Assembly: GCF_001660485.1 (NCBI RefSeq)
Contig: NZ_CP013979.1
Location: 3,720,001 to 3,784,000, forward strand
Length of the DNA: 64,000 bases
Direction of reading: 5' to 3'
Source of the DNA: Agromyces aureus
GTDB taxonomy: Bacteria; Actinomycetota; Actinomycetes; Actinomycetales; Microbacteriaceae
The translations under genes were made by a program, and so were the position numbers. The notes under the pieces were generated by a model that saw nothing but the letters and a program-made list of their open reading frames with translations, was not told the DNA's origin and ran no database searches. Positions 25,252 to 33,086 of the stretch are shown piece by piece. Numbering within the stretch: position 1 is the first letter of the stretch; each line of letters starts with the position of its first letter.

Positions 25252-27081
25252 TCAGAACGCGAGGTCGAGGTGGAAGTGCGTCACGAGCGGACCGTGCCAG
25301 TTGATGTTCGTGATGTCGCCCGCGCGGTTGCGGCTCGTGTTGGCGACCTCGATGATGCGGCGCTGGCCGAGACGCTCATTGACGGCGCGGGCGACCGAGA
25401 AGTCGTCGTAGATCACGCGCCACTCGACGCCGATCGCCGAGGCCGCCCGGTCGATCGCGAGGGCGAAGCTGATCGCCTGCGGCCCGTCGAAGAACCCGTC
25501 GGCACGTCGCTGCGGAATGGTGAGGTCGACCGAACGCCCGCGCCCCTCGAACCCGCCGCCGCCATGACCCCCGTAGTTGCTGGCCGTGAAGCCCGTGCCG
25601 TAGGCGTCGATGAGCCACAGCACGAAGATCGCCGTGGTCGTCATGGCGCCGAGGCTGCTGCGTTCCCAGACCGGGCCCCACGCGGGTCGGCCGTTCTGGT
25701 CGAGTTCGTGCACGTTCTCCCATCCGCGTTCCTCGATCGCGATCGCGGCCGTGCGAACGGCGGCGTCGACCGCACCCTGTCCGCCGAACTTGCGGGTCTC
25801 GGCGGCGACGATCGCCTGCTCCTGCGCCGCGGCATCCAGCGTCGCCTTCGGATCGCGCAACCGCCGCCGCAACGCCGACTCGGCCTGCGCGATCGCCTGC
25901 GCGCGCTCCCGGTCGCTGAGCGTGCGGTTGCGCGCCGCGAGCTGCCCGCGCACGAGCGCGACCGCATCGACGTTGGGCAGCGCGCCCGGCGCGAAGTTGC
26001 GCAACTCGCGCACCCCGCGCTGCGTCGTGGTGACGAAGTCGAGGTGCTCGCGGCGTTCGAGCATCCACCCCCAGGCGCCCTGCGTGAGATGCGAGGCGAC
26101 GCTGTCGATCAGGTACTGCCGATACACGACGAGCTCGGCCTCCAGCTGCGCACTGCGCTCGGCGGGCGTCAGCACGCGGCGCTTGCCGTTCTCGACGACC
26201 CGGCGCGCGGCGATCGCCCGCGTGAGCTTCGCCTTCTCGGCGTTGAGCTTGCGCAGCATCGCCGCGTCGATGCCCGCGAACGGCGTGCTGAAGCTGCTGC
26301 GGTTGTACCAGCCCTGCATGGTCTCGTCGAAGTCGGTGACGAACGAGGCGCGCGTCGACGCGACATCCGTCGTCTGCCCGGCCGCGGCGCGCCGAGCCCG
26401 CCAGCCGTCGACCAGCACGTCGACGTAGGTCGCGACCCCCGGAACGGCCCAGAACTCGACCGTCGTGTCGATGCCGTGGGCGGGCGCGACCTCGGCCGCA
26501 GGCGGAGCGGCCCCGGCGACGACGACCGGCGTGCCGCGCGTGACCGTGAGGCTCGGCCGCGCGGGCGGATACGCCACGTCGGTCGTGTCGGTGTCGACCG
26601 GCGCGGCCTGCGCCTGTCCGGGCCGCTGCGGGGTGGTCTGGGTGCCGGGCGTGGTCTGCGTGGTCTGGGGCGTCTGCGTGGTCTGGGTACCGGGCGTGGT
26701 CTGAGTACCGGGCGTCGTCTGCGGTGTCTGCGTGACGCCGGCGTCGGGGCCTGGGCCGGCATCCGTGTCCGCGTCGACGTCCGCGTCGACTCCGGCGTCG
26801 ACCGGTTGGCGCTGCAACTGCACGAGCCCGTTCGTCAGCCCGTCGGAAGCCACGAGCTCCGCCGCCGCGCGATTGCCCGCCGTGCGCTGCACGTCGGCGA
26901 GGGTCACGGGCGCGTGATCCGAGGGCGGGGCGACGGATGCCGCGGGCAGCACGACCGGCGCCGGTCGGCCGTGTACGGGGTGCCGTCCGGCGTCGTCCGG
27001 GTCTTCGTCGCCGACCTTGCGATGCCGCATGCGTGCGCTCGCGCTGCGAACCAGGGTTCGCCCGCTCGCTCTCCTCTTCAC
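25252..27081 (-). CDS. Large protein with contractile-injection-system cargo N-terminus and M15-like end
   Basis: A 609-aa protein. After a basic leader it carries the motif LADVQRTAGNRAAAEL (about 62-77), typical of proteins associated with extracellular contractile injection systems (DUF4157-type cargo). A Thr/Gln/Pro/Gly repeat linker (about 118-155, units such as TTPGTQ) follows, then a long helical region. The C-terminal ~100 residues contain GRGRSVDL and end WHGPLVTHFHLDLAF, which recalls zinc D,D-peptidases of the M15/LAS type, although the usual first histidine is not evident. No sheath, tube or baseplate gene is in this window, so the partner apparatus would be elsewhere. Effector or wall-processing function is an inference. 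Confidence 0.6.
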   Translation of the reverse strand: MKRRASGRTLVRSASARMRHRKVGDEDPDDAGRHPVHGRPAPVVLPAASVAPPSDHAPVTLADVQRTAGNRAAAELVASDGLTNGLVQLQRQPVDAGVDADVDADTDAGPGPDAGVTQTPQTTPGTQTTPGTQTTQTPQTTQTTPGTQTTPQRPGQAQAAPVDTDTTDVAYPPARPSLTVTRGTPVVVAGAAPPAAEVAPAHGIDTTVEFWAVPGVATYVDVLVDGWRARRAAAGQTTDVASTRASFVTDFDETMQGWYNRSSFSTPFAGIDAAMLRKLNAEKAKLTRAIAARRVVENGKRRVLTPAERSAQLEAELVVYRQYLIDSVASHLTQGAWGWMLERREHLDFVTTTQRGVRELRNFAPGALPNVDAVALVRGQLAARNRTLSDRERAQAIAQAESALRRRLRDPKATLDAAAQEQAIVAAETRKFGGQGAVDAAVRTAAIAIEERGWENVHELDQNGRPAWGPVWERSSLGAMTTTAIFVLWLIDAYGTGFTASNYGGHGGGGFEGRGRSVDLTIPQRRADGFFDGPQAISFALAIDRAASAIGVEWRVIYDDFSVARAVNERLGQRRIIEVANTSRNRAGDITNINWHGPLVTHFHLDLAF

Positions 27082-27294
27082 GGCGAAACTAGTCCCGCGG
27101 CCGACCGGCCGACGCGCATCTGCCCGATCGGGCAGGCATCGCTGCGCCGACGGCGGCGTGTCTCGCGATGGTGTGCCCTGAACTGGGGCGGCGCCGCGGC
27201 GGGTGCGGTCGTACGCTTCGGGTAGCGCCGTCGGCGAGCAGGGCTGCGGGGGCAGTCACGCTCGCGCGAGGCGTCGCGACGGAGGGGGAATCCG

Positions 27295-28383
27295 ATGAGC
27301 GATCCGACCAACACGCCCGCCGGCTGGTACGACGACGGCAGCGGACGACAGCGCTACTGGGACGGCCGGCAGTGGACCGACCAGTTCGCGCCCGCGGCGC
27401 CCGCGGCCGACGCCGCACCCGAACCGGTCGCGCCGCCGCCGGTCGAGCCGTTCGCACCGCCGGTCACCGAACCGCACGGGTCCGCCACCGGGGCTTCGGC
27501 GCCGACCAGCCCGTACGGCGCTCCAGACCCCGCACCGTACGGGTCCGCCGTCCAACCCGGAGCACCCGTCGGGGCCGCCTCCGTCGCGGGCGCGGGCGCG
27601 GGCGCGGGCTACGGCACCGCGAGCTCGACGCCCCCGCCGCCCGGCGCCAAGGGCAAGCCGCACGTGCTCGGCATCATCGCCCTCATCGTGGCCGCCGTCG
27701 GCTTCGTCTTCGCGTGCATCCCGTTCGCCTTCGTCGTCGGCTGGGTGCTGCTGCCCATCGCGTTCGTGCTCTCGATCGTCGCGCTGTTCATGCGCGGCGC
27801 GAAGTGGGCCGCGATCACCGGCCTCATCCTGTCGGTGCTCGGCACCATCGCCGGCTTCGTGGTGTTCTGGCTGGTCGCGTCGGTCGCCGTCAACCAGGCC
27901 ATCGACGAACTGCCGAGCGCGATCGCGGAGGCATCCGAGGCAGCGGAGGACGCCGCGGACGAACCGGCCGACGACGAGGCCCCGCCCGCAGCGGAGACCC
28001 TCGCCTTCGGCGACACGATGGGCTGGGAGGACGGCCTCGAGCTGACCGTCGCCGCGCCGACGCCCTACACGCCGACCGAGTTCGCGGCGGGCGCCGATCA
28101 AGCCGCGAACCTCGTGTTCACGCTGACCATCACGAACAACTCGACCGAGAACTTCGAGCCGGCCGTCTACTCGCGCCTCTCGTCGGCCGGGCAGGAGTCC
28201 AGCCAGATCTTCGACGTGCCGGCAGACGGTTCGACGATCGGCATTCCGCCGACCACGGTCGTGCTGCCCGGCGAATCGGTGACGTGGCAGGAGGCCTGGT
28301 CGGTCACCGACGCGAACTCGCTGACCATGCAGATCTCGCCGAACTTCGACTACGAGGACGCGATCTACACGAACCTGCAGTGA
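27295..28383 (+). CDS. DUF2510 membrane protein with DUF4352-like domain
   Basis: A 362-aa envelope protein: DUF2510 motif at residues 9-31 (GWYDDGSGRQRYWDGRQWT), a Pro/Ala-rich linker to about 120, two or three membrane helices (about 125-190; LGIIALIVAAVGFVFACIPF, LPIAFVLSIVALFM, ITGLILSVLGTIAGFVVFWL), an acidic stretch (EDAADEPADDEAPP), then a beta-rich extracellular domain resembling DUF4352 (LVFTLTITNNSTENFEP). The ATG has GGAGGGGG upstream. DUF4352 domains are immunoglobulin-like folds of lipoproteins, role unknown. Confidence 0.8.
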   Translation: MSDPTNTPAGWYDDGSGRQRYWDGRQWTDQFAPAAPAADAAPEPVAPPPVEPFAPPVTEPHGSATGASAPTSPYGAPDPAPYGSAVQPGAPVGAASVAGAGAGAGYGTASSTPPPPGAKGKPHVLGIIALIVAAVGFVFACIPFAFVVGWVLLPIAFVLSIVALFMRGAKWAAITGLILSVLGTIAGFVVFWLVASVAVNQAIDELPSAIAEASEAAEDAADEPADDEAPPAAETLAFGDTMGWEDGLELTVAAPTPYTPTEFAAGADQAANLVFTLTITNNSTENFEPAVYSRLSSAGQESSQIFDVPADGSTIGIPPTTVVLPGESVTWQEAWSVTDANSLTMQISPNFDYEDAIYTNLQ

Positions 28384-28427
28384 GGTGGGCGCGGCCGGCG
28401 GGCGCCTCGGCGCGCCGGCCGTCGTCT

Positions 28428-28483
28428 GGTCTCGATACGCTTCGCTACTCGACCGGCGGGGTGTCGCTACTCGACCGCCGAGG
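28428..28483. repeat. Dispersed CTCGAGACG-type repeat, copy 2 (overlaps nadR end)
   Basis: GGTCTCGATACGCTTCGC then TACTCGACCGGCGGG, followed by a partial second unit CGCTACTCGACCGCCG. The partial unit encodes the last residues (SAVE) and stop of nadR. Confidence 0.85.
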
Positions 28484-29636
28484 CGGCACCGGCGGCGGCG
28501 GCGGGGGCGGGGGCGGCGGCGAGCACCGTGCGGTCGGCCCACGGCGCCTGGCCGAACGACGAGTTGCGGCGCCACAGTTGGTCGACGAGGCGCGTCGCGT
28601 AGCGCAGTCGCTCGGCGTGCTCCCCGCGGAGCAGCACCCACGAGTGCCCGCGCCGGGTGAGCTCCTCGACGAACCAGCCGGTCATCGCGGCGCGAACGTG
28701 CTCGCCGTCGCGCCAGCCGTCCTGCTCGAAGGGCACGCCGACGTGGTCGGTCACGAGGTACACGTCGCGACGCGGCAGGCCGTCGACGCCCGCCCGGTGC
28801 GTCTCGGGCGACGTCGACCCGAGGTAGCGCCGCTCCCAGAGCTCGGTCGCCAGCGCATCGGTGTCGGCGATCACGAGCGGCGAGGCCAGCGCGGCCTCGT
28901 TCTCGAGCTCGGTCTGGCGGGCGGCGATCTCGGCGAAGTGCTCCGGCAGCCAGACGAGGTCGTCCATCGACACGTCGTGCCCGGCGGCCGCGACCGCGCG
29001 GGCGTGCAGGTCGTACGTGAACTGCCGCCCGTACTCCTCGACGTGCGGCATCCGTTCGAATCCCCGTGCCCGGTAGTGCTCGACGAGCGCGCGCGAGAGC
29101 GTCGTCGAACCCGTCGACTCGGCGCCCACCACGATGACGCGGGTCGCCAGATCGAGCCGAGCGGATGCCGCGACCCGCGCCCACTGGCCGGCGAGATCGC
29201 CGCGGATCATCGTGCCGCTCACGCTGGCCGCCTCGCGCGACGTGTCGAAGACGACGTGCCGTGCGCCGAGCCGCGCGGCGAACTCGTCGCCGTAGTGCTC
29301 CGAGCTGAAGACCGCGGTCACGGGTGGCACGCCCGCCTCGGTCACCGCGGCGAGCGCCGCCACGGTCGAGGCGATGTGCGCCTCCCAGGCGATGGCGGTG
29401 TCGTACTCGACCGGCGCATCCGAGCGGGTGCCGAGCACGGTGACGTTGCCGAGCGCGGCCGTCTCGGCGGCGACCCATCGCTGCCGGTCGGCGAGCGACA
29501 TGGTCTCGAACGTGCTGCCCATGACGAGCACCGTGACGCGGTGCGCGTGCTGCGAGGCGTAACGGATGAGCGCCAGGTGCCCGGCGTGGAGCGGGTAGAA
29601 CTTGCCGATGATCAGGCCGTGCGGCTCGCGGGTCAT
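28467..29636 (-). CDS. nadR: NadR-type NMN adenylyltransferase / nicotinamide riboside kinase
   Basis: Bifunctional NAD-salvage enzyme, 389 aa. The N-terminal nucleotidyltransferase domain (about 1-160) has GKFYPLHAGH and ends with the ISGTxxR-like VSGTMIRGDL. The kinase domain (about 165-350) phosphorylates nicotinamide riboside; its P-loop reads GAESTGSTTL, with Ser where most NadR proteins have the ATP-binding Lys. The 4-nt overlap with pnuC (ATGA) couples uptake with phosphorylation. The C-terminus is an Ala/Pro tail that runs into a dispersed repeat. Likely repressed by the divergent NrtR protein. Confidence 0.92.
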   Translation of the reverse strand: MTREPHGLIIGKFYPLHAGHLALIRYASQHAHRVTVLVMGSTFETMSLADRQRWVAAETAALGNVTVLGTRSDAPVEYDTAIAWEAHIASTVAALAAVTEAGVPPVTAVFSSEHYGDEFAARLGARHVVFDTSREAASVSGTMIRGDLAGQWARVAASARLDLATRVIVVGAESTGSTTLSRALVEHYRARGFERMPHVEEYGRQFTYDLHARAVAAAGHDVSMDDLVWLPEHFAEIAARQTELENEAALASPLVIADTDALATELWERRYLGSTSPETHRAGVDGLPRRDVYLVTDHVGVPFEQDGWRDGEHVRAAMTGWFVEELTRRGHSWVLLRGEHAERLRYATRLVDQLWRRNSSFGQAPWADRTVLAAAPAPAAAAGAASAVE

Positions 29637-30403
29637 GCGCGGGCCTCGATTTCGGCGGGTTCGCGGGTCTCGAGACGCTCCGCTCCTCGACCGGCGGGGA
29701 CGCGCTGCGCTCCTCGACCGGCGGGAACGGGCTGCGCTCCTCGACCGGCGGGAGCGGCGAGGTCGTCGTCAGCACGACCGGCGCGGTACTCGCGCGTCCA
29801 CCGTGCGAGCCCGTAGACGCAGAGCGCGAGGAAGCCCGTGTAGAGCAGCGCCGTGAGCCAGAGCCCCTTCACCAGGTACAGCGGGATCGACACGACGTCG
29901 ACGGCGATCCAGATCCACCACTGCTCGAGCAGCTTGCGCGCCTGGCCCCAGGTCGCGAAGAGCGAGAACGCGAGGATGAACGCGTCGGGCCACGGCACCT
30001 GCGAGTTCGTCTCGGCGGCGAGCAGGTAGCCGACGCCGACGGTCGCGACAAGCGCGATCAGGGTTCCGACGATGAGCTCGCGGCCCCGAGCCCGCCGGAT
30101 CGGAACCGCGGATGCCACGCCCGCCCCATCGCGCGTTCGCCGCGCCCACACGATCCAGCCGTAGACGCCGAGCACCCCGAAGGCCACCTGCAGCGCGGCA
30201 TCCGCGTAGAGCCCGACGCCGGCGAAGAGCACGAGGAACGCGAGGTTGTTCGCGAGGCCGAGCGGCCAGTTCAGGATGCTGCCGCGAGCGACCGCCCAGA
30301 CGCAGAGCGCGCCGGTGAGGAAGCCGATGGCCTCGACGACCGAGACCGGCTGCCCGGCGATCGAGAAGAGCTGCGACTGCAGCAGGGCGGTGAGGGCTTC
30401 CAT
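29633..30403 (-). CDS. pnuC: PnuC nicotinamide riboside transporter
   Basis: A 256-aa integral membrane protein with seven or so helices, e.g. VEAIGFLTGALCVWAVARG, NNLAFLVLFAGVGLYADAAL, and the PnuC signature region WGQARKLLEQWWIWIAVDVVS near 150-175. It imports nicotinamide riboside by facilitated diffusion, trapped by the NadR kinase encoded next. The last ~40 residues (units of PAGRGA-Q-x-V) are translated from three tandem copies of a dispersed DNA repeat and are not part of the family. Confidence 0.93.
   Translation of the reverse strand: MEALTALLQSQLFSIAGQPVSVVEAIGFLTGALCVWAVARGSILNWPLGLANNLAFLVLFAGVGLYADAALQVAFGVLGVYGWIVWARRTRDGAGVASAVPIRRARGRELIVGTLIALVATVGVGYLLAAETNSQVPWPDAFILAFSLFATWGQARKLLEQWWIWIAVDVVSIPLYLVKGLWLTALLYTGFLALCVYGLARWTREYRAGRADDDLAAPAGRGAQPVPAGRGAQRVPAGRGAERLETREPAEIEARA
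29665..29752. repeat. Dispersed CTCGAGACG-type repeat, copy 3 (three tandem partial units in pnuC)
   Basis: GGGTCTCGAGACGCTCCGCT followed by three CTCGACCGGCGGG ends, separated by GCGCTGCGCTC and GGGCTGCGCTC. The array lies within the 3' end of the pnuC reading frame. Confidence 0.85.
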
Positions 30404-30453
30404 GGCCGGCTCCTTCGGCTCGACGTGCTTCGATTCTGCATTCGGAAGAGTTA

Positions 30454-30514
30454 GCGCATTTCTGCGCGAATCTCCGTTGTTGACAGTTTGCGCAGATCTG
30501 CTTGAATTGTCAAG
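30454..30514. promoter_or_regulatory. Divergent pnuC/nrtR control region with palindromes and a leaderless start
   Basis: Three palindromes lie side by side: GCGCA-N4-TGCGC (30454-30467), GCAGATCTGC (30492-30501) and CTTGA-N4-TCAAG (30501-30514). A consensus -35 TTGACA (30480-30485) and a -10-like TTGAAT (30502-30507) are 16 bp apart and place transcription start at the GTG of nrtR. The palindromes overlap the promoter, as expected for NrtR autorepression. Confidence 0.6.
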
Positions 30515-31152
30515 TGCAGCAGCGAGACTCGCGGGGCAAGGCCCTCACGGACTACCCCCGGCCCTCGGTCGCGGTCGACACGGCCGTGCTCACGGTACCC
30601 CCGGGCGGTGCACTCAGCGTGGTCGCGGTCACGGGTGACGGCGATCTGCGGCTGCCGGGCACGTTCCTGCACGAGGGCGAGACGCTCGCCGGCGCGGTCG
30701 CCCGATCGCTCGCCGAGAAGGCCGGCATCACCGGCATCCGCCCGGTGCAGTTGCACGTGTTCGACGCGCCCGATCGCGACGATCGCGGGTGGGTGCTCTC
30801 GGTCGCGCACCTCGCACCGGTGCGGATGTCGCAGCTCGCCGATCGCGCTCGCACCGAGCTCGTGCCGGTGGCCGACCTGCCGCCCATGCCGTTCGACCAC
30901 CACGCGATCATCGAGCTCGCCGTCGCGGAGCTGCGCGCGCGCCACGCCGAGCACCCCGACCCGTTCGGGCTGCTGCCCGAGCCGACGTTCACGATCCGCG
31001 AGCTGCACGAGCTGCACGAGGCCGTGGCGGGCCGGGCGCTGCCGCGCGACACGTTCCGTCGTCTCATGGAACCGCAGCTCGAGCCGACCGGATCACTCGC
31101 CAGGGGAACCGTCGGCAAGCCCGCGCGCGAGTTCACCAAGGGCGGCGCATGA
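30514..31152 (+). CDS. nrtR: NrtR-type Nudix-related transcriptional regulator of NAD salvage
   Basis: A 212-aa regulator with a Nudix fold (about 15-140; TAVLTVPPGG, GTFLHEGETLAGAVARSLAEKAGI). The Nudix box is degenerate, lacking the R-E and E-E catalytic pattern, as expected for a sensor of ADP-ribose rather than a hydrolase. A C-terminal winged helix follows (about 150-212; FTIRELHELHEAVAGRALPRD, then FRRLM). NrtR proteins repress NAD biosynthesis genes and release DNA on binding ADP-ribose. The divergent pnuC-nadR operon is the obvious target. The GTG at 30514 has no Shine-Dalgarno and may be leaderless; a TTG at 30502 is the alternative. Confidence 0.87.
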   Translation: MQQRDSRGKALTDYPRPSVAVDTAVLTVPPGGALSVVAVTGDGDLRLPGTFLHEGETLAGAVARSLAEKAGITGIRPVQLHVFDAPDRDDRGWVLSVAHLAPVRMSQLADRARTELVPVADLPPMPFDHHAIIELAVAELRARHAEHPDPFGLLPEPTFTIRELHELHEAVAGRALPRDTFRRLMEPQLEPTGSLARGTVGKPAREFTKGGA

Positions 31153-31212
31153 GCGGCATCCACCGCGTCGCTGACGTGCGGCGGGCATTCGACCGTGCGC
31201 ACGAGTCGCGCG

Positions 31213-31701
31213 TTACGCCTGCGCGGCGTGCCCCTCGGCGATCGCCTCGAAGACGGGCATCTCGAGCTTGGTCATCGTGAGCATCGCCGCGAAGAGCTGC
31301 TGCTGCAGTGCGACATCCGACGTCGCCATGAGCTCGGTGAACCCCCGCGGGATCAGCTGCCACGAGAGTCCGTAGCGGTCGGTGAGCCAGCCGCACTGGC
31401 TGGGCTCGCCGCCGTCGGCGAGGAGCGCGCTCCAGAGGCGGTCGACCTCGGCCTGGTCGTCGACCTCGAGCTTGATCGAGACGACCGGCGTGAGCGCGAC
31501 ATCCGGACCGCCCGAGATCAGCTGGAATCGCGCACCCGCGACGGTGAAGTCGACCGCGAGCGGCTCCCCCGCCCGCTCGGAGTCGGCCGGCCAGCGGCCG
31601 ACGTTCAGCACGGCCGAGTCGGGCACGAGCGAGGTGTAGAACTCGGCCATCTCGTCGAGCGGCCCCTCGACGAGCAGGCAGGTCATGGCGGTCGTGGGCA
31701 T
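31213..31701 (-). CDS. VOC (PhnB/glyoxalase-like) family protein
   Basis: A 162-aa vicinal-oxygen-chelate fold protein of the PhnB-like type, usually one that folds as a dimer of beta-alpha-beta-beta-beta units: MTCLLVEGPLDEMAEFYTSL at the start and QCGWLTDRYGLSWQLIP near 105-121. Family members include glyoxalase, dioxygenase and antibiotic-binding proteins; the substrate cannot be inferred. The ATG at 31701 has GGAGC upstream; earlier in-frame codons give a non-homologous extension. Confidence 0.8.
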   Translation of the reverse strand: MPTTAMTCLLVEGPLDEMAEFYTSLVPDSAVLNVGRWPADSERAGEPLAVDFTVAGARFQLISGGPDVALTPVVSIKLEVDDQAEVDRLWSALLADGGEPSQCGWLTDRYGLSWQLIPRGFTELMATSDVALQQQLFAAMLTMTKLEMPVFEAIAEGHAAQA

Positions 31702-31789
31702 GGGGGCTCCTTCGATTGCGGTGCCTCGACCGTACTGCCGACCGATGACACCCGGAAGGCGCTGCACGACACCCCTGGTGCCGCGCGGC

Positions 31790-31829
31790 AATGCCAGTTC
31801 CGCCTCACTGATGAGGCGGAACTGGCATT
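31790..31829. repeat. REP-like palindrome, copy B (perfect 18-bp hairpin)
   Basis: AATGCCAGTTCCGCCTCA and TGAGGCGGAACTGGCATT are perfect inverted repeats around the loop CTGA. The core matches the palindrome at 23064. It lies between the VOC gene and an rtcB fragment. There is no T-tract, so it is more likely a mobile REP-like element than a simple terminator. Confidence 0.85.
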
Positions 31830-31877
31830 ACGGCATCGTGAAGGTCGACGAGCGAGAGCACGGCCGACGAATCGCTC

Positions 31878-31973
31878 GTCGCCCTTCACGTTCACGATCT
31901 GGCGCAGCGTGTGCCGCACCTTCACGAGCGACGTTGCGTCGGCCATCACCCGGTCGATCGGCTCAGAGGCCTG
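31878..31973 (-). pseudogene. rtcB: C-terminal fragment of RtcB RNA ligase
   Basis: The minus strand reads PIDRVMADATSLVKVRHTL followed by RQIVNVKGDE. This matches the invariant C-terminus of RtcB tRNA-splicing/RNA repair ligases (PIxxVM...LVEV.HTLRQIVNVKGD). Only about 30 codons remain, starting directly after the stop of the upstream flavin-fold gene in the same frame, with no start codon and no other part of RtcB nearby. The rest of the gene has been deleted. Confidence 0.7.
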
Positions 31974-32438
31974 TCAGTAGACCTCGACGCGGTCCTCGCG
32001 CTCGTCGAGCACCCAGAGGTGCGACGCGACCGCGCGGTACAGGCGGTGCGGGGCTGCGCCGGTGACGCTGCCTTCGGCCCACGGGCGGAGCCCGGATGCC
32101 TCGCAGCCGGCGTTGTACACGGCGAGCGCATCGTCGATCGCGTCCTCGGGAACCGGCTCGGCGAGCCCTTCGGCATAGACCGCGGTCGCATCGCCGACGG
32201 GCGTCGTCGTGTCGTACACGGCGAGCGCCACTTCGGCTCGTGCGGCGATGTTCTCGGAGTGGCGGCGCGACGGGCGCGAGACCCAGACGAACTCGCGCAG
32301 GTCGCGCACGGCGAACCACACGGGCGTCGCCCACGGCCGCCCCGCGGCGTCGGCGGTGGCGAGGGTCAGGTAGGCATTCGCCTCGAGGATCCGGCGGGCG
32401 GCGGCCGCCACGGGCGACGAAGTTGCATCGGTGACCAT
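31974..32438 (-). CDS. Pyridoxamine 5'-phosphate oxidase-family (FMN/F420-binding split barrel) protein
   Basis: A 154-aa split-barrel flavoprotein: RRILEANAYLTLATADAAGR and WATPVWFAVRDLREFVWVS (about 15-55) form the flavin-binding sheet, and SRPSRRHSENIAARAEVALA the phosphate-contacting segment. It may bind FMN, haem or F420. Its stop codon abuts the rtcB fragment. Confidence 0.85.
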   Translation of the reverse strand: MVTDATSSPVAAAARRILEANAYLTLATADAAGRPWATPVWFAVRDLREFVWVSRPSRRHSENIAARAEVALAVYDTTTPVGDATAVYAEGLAEPVPEDAIDDALAVYNAGCEASGLRPWAEGSVTGAAPHRLYRAVASHLWVLDEREDRVEVY

Positions 32439-32511
32439 GACTCATGGCTATCAGACGCGGTCGCGAGCGCTCGGGCCCCGAGCGGCGCGGCGGCAACAGG
32501 CCGGCCCTGCG

Positions 32512-32915
32512 TCACACCGAGCGAATCCGGTCGCGCCGCCCCGGCACGCCGTCGACGACCGGATGCCACGCGCCGCCCTGCTCGACCTCGTAGGCCCGGA
32601 ACGCGCACGGCAGCCCGCTCGCCGTCATCAGGTCCGGCGAGTCCATGAGCTGGAGGTGCAAGTGCGGCGACGTCGAGTTGCCGGTGTGCCCGACACGGCC
32701 GAGCACGTCGCCCGCGGCGACGCGCTGGCCGGGTGCCACGGCGACCTCACCGCGCAGCAGCACGTGGTTGCCGAGGATCGACCCGATCTTCTCGGGCCGG
32801 AAGGTGAACGCGTTGCGCGTCGCGAGGAAGAACTCGCGGAACGGGTTCACCCACTCGCGCCCTCGCCCCGCAGCGGGAAGTCGACCACGATCGCGTCGCG
32901 CAGTTCGTCGTGCAT
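32512..32915 (-). pseudogene. M23 metallopeptidase gene with central deletion and frameshift
   Basis: The ATG at 32915 starts MHDELRDAIVVDFPLRGE, the usual start of a family of M23 peptidases, but this frame stops within four codons. The next frame continues REWVNPFREFFLATRNAFTF and then the family C-terminus with GHTGNSTSPHLHLQLMD (conserved H-x-H) and PGRRDRIR. The ~90-residue central part with the first zinc ligands (HGTD-like) is missing. One deletion that also shifted the frame explains the structure; a 112-aa product from 32850 would lack catalysis. Confidence 0.7.
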
Positions 32916-32991
32916 GGGCCGCACGCTACCGGTCCGGGGAGGGGGCCGCCTCCGTCGCGGGGTGGATGATGCCGCCGTGTTCGACTCGGTC

Positions 32992-33031
32992 GGGTCTCGA
33001 TACGGCGCTGGCGCGCCTACTCGACCACCGG
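32992..33031. repeat. Dispersed CTCGAGACG-type repeat, copy 4 (diverged)
   Basis: GGGTCTCGATACGGCGCTGG followed by CGCGCCTACTCGACCACCGGG, a variant with a GGCGCTGGCGCG centre. It lies between the broken M23 gene and the GT39 gene. Confidence 0.75.
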
Positions 33032-33086
33032 GCCTCCGCGTGGCCGCACCTCGCGGGCGTCGGGCGGCGCCGCTAGGGTGAGCCGC

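Noticed and set aside
27089..29816. Large overlapping plus/minus frames across the DUF2510 and nadR genes
   Set aside because: Shadows of nadR, pnuC and the DUF2510 gene, which have clear domains and operon overlaps.
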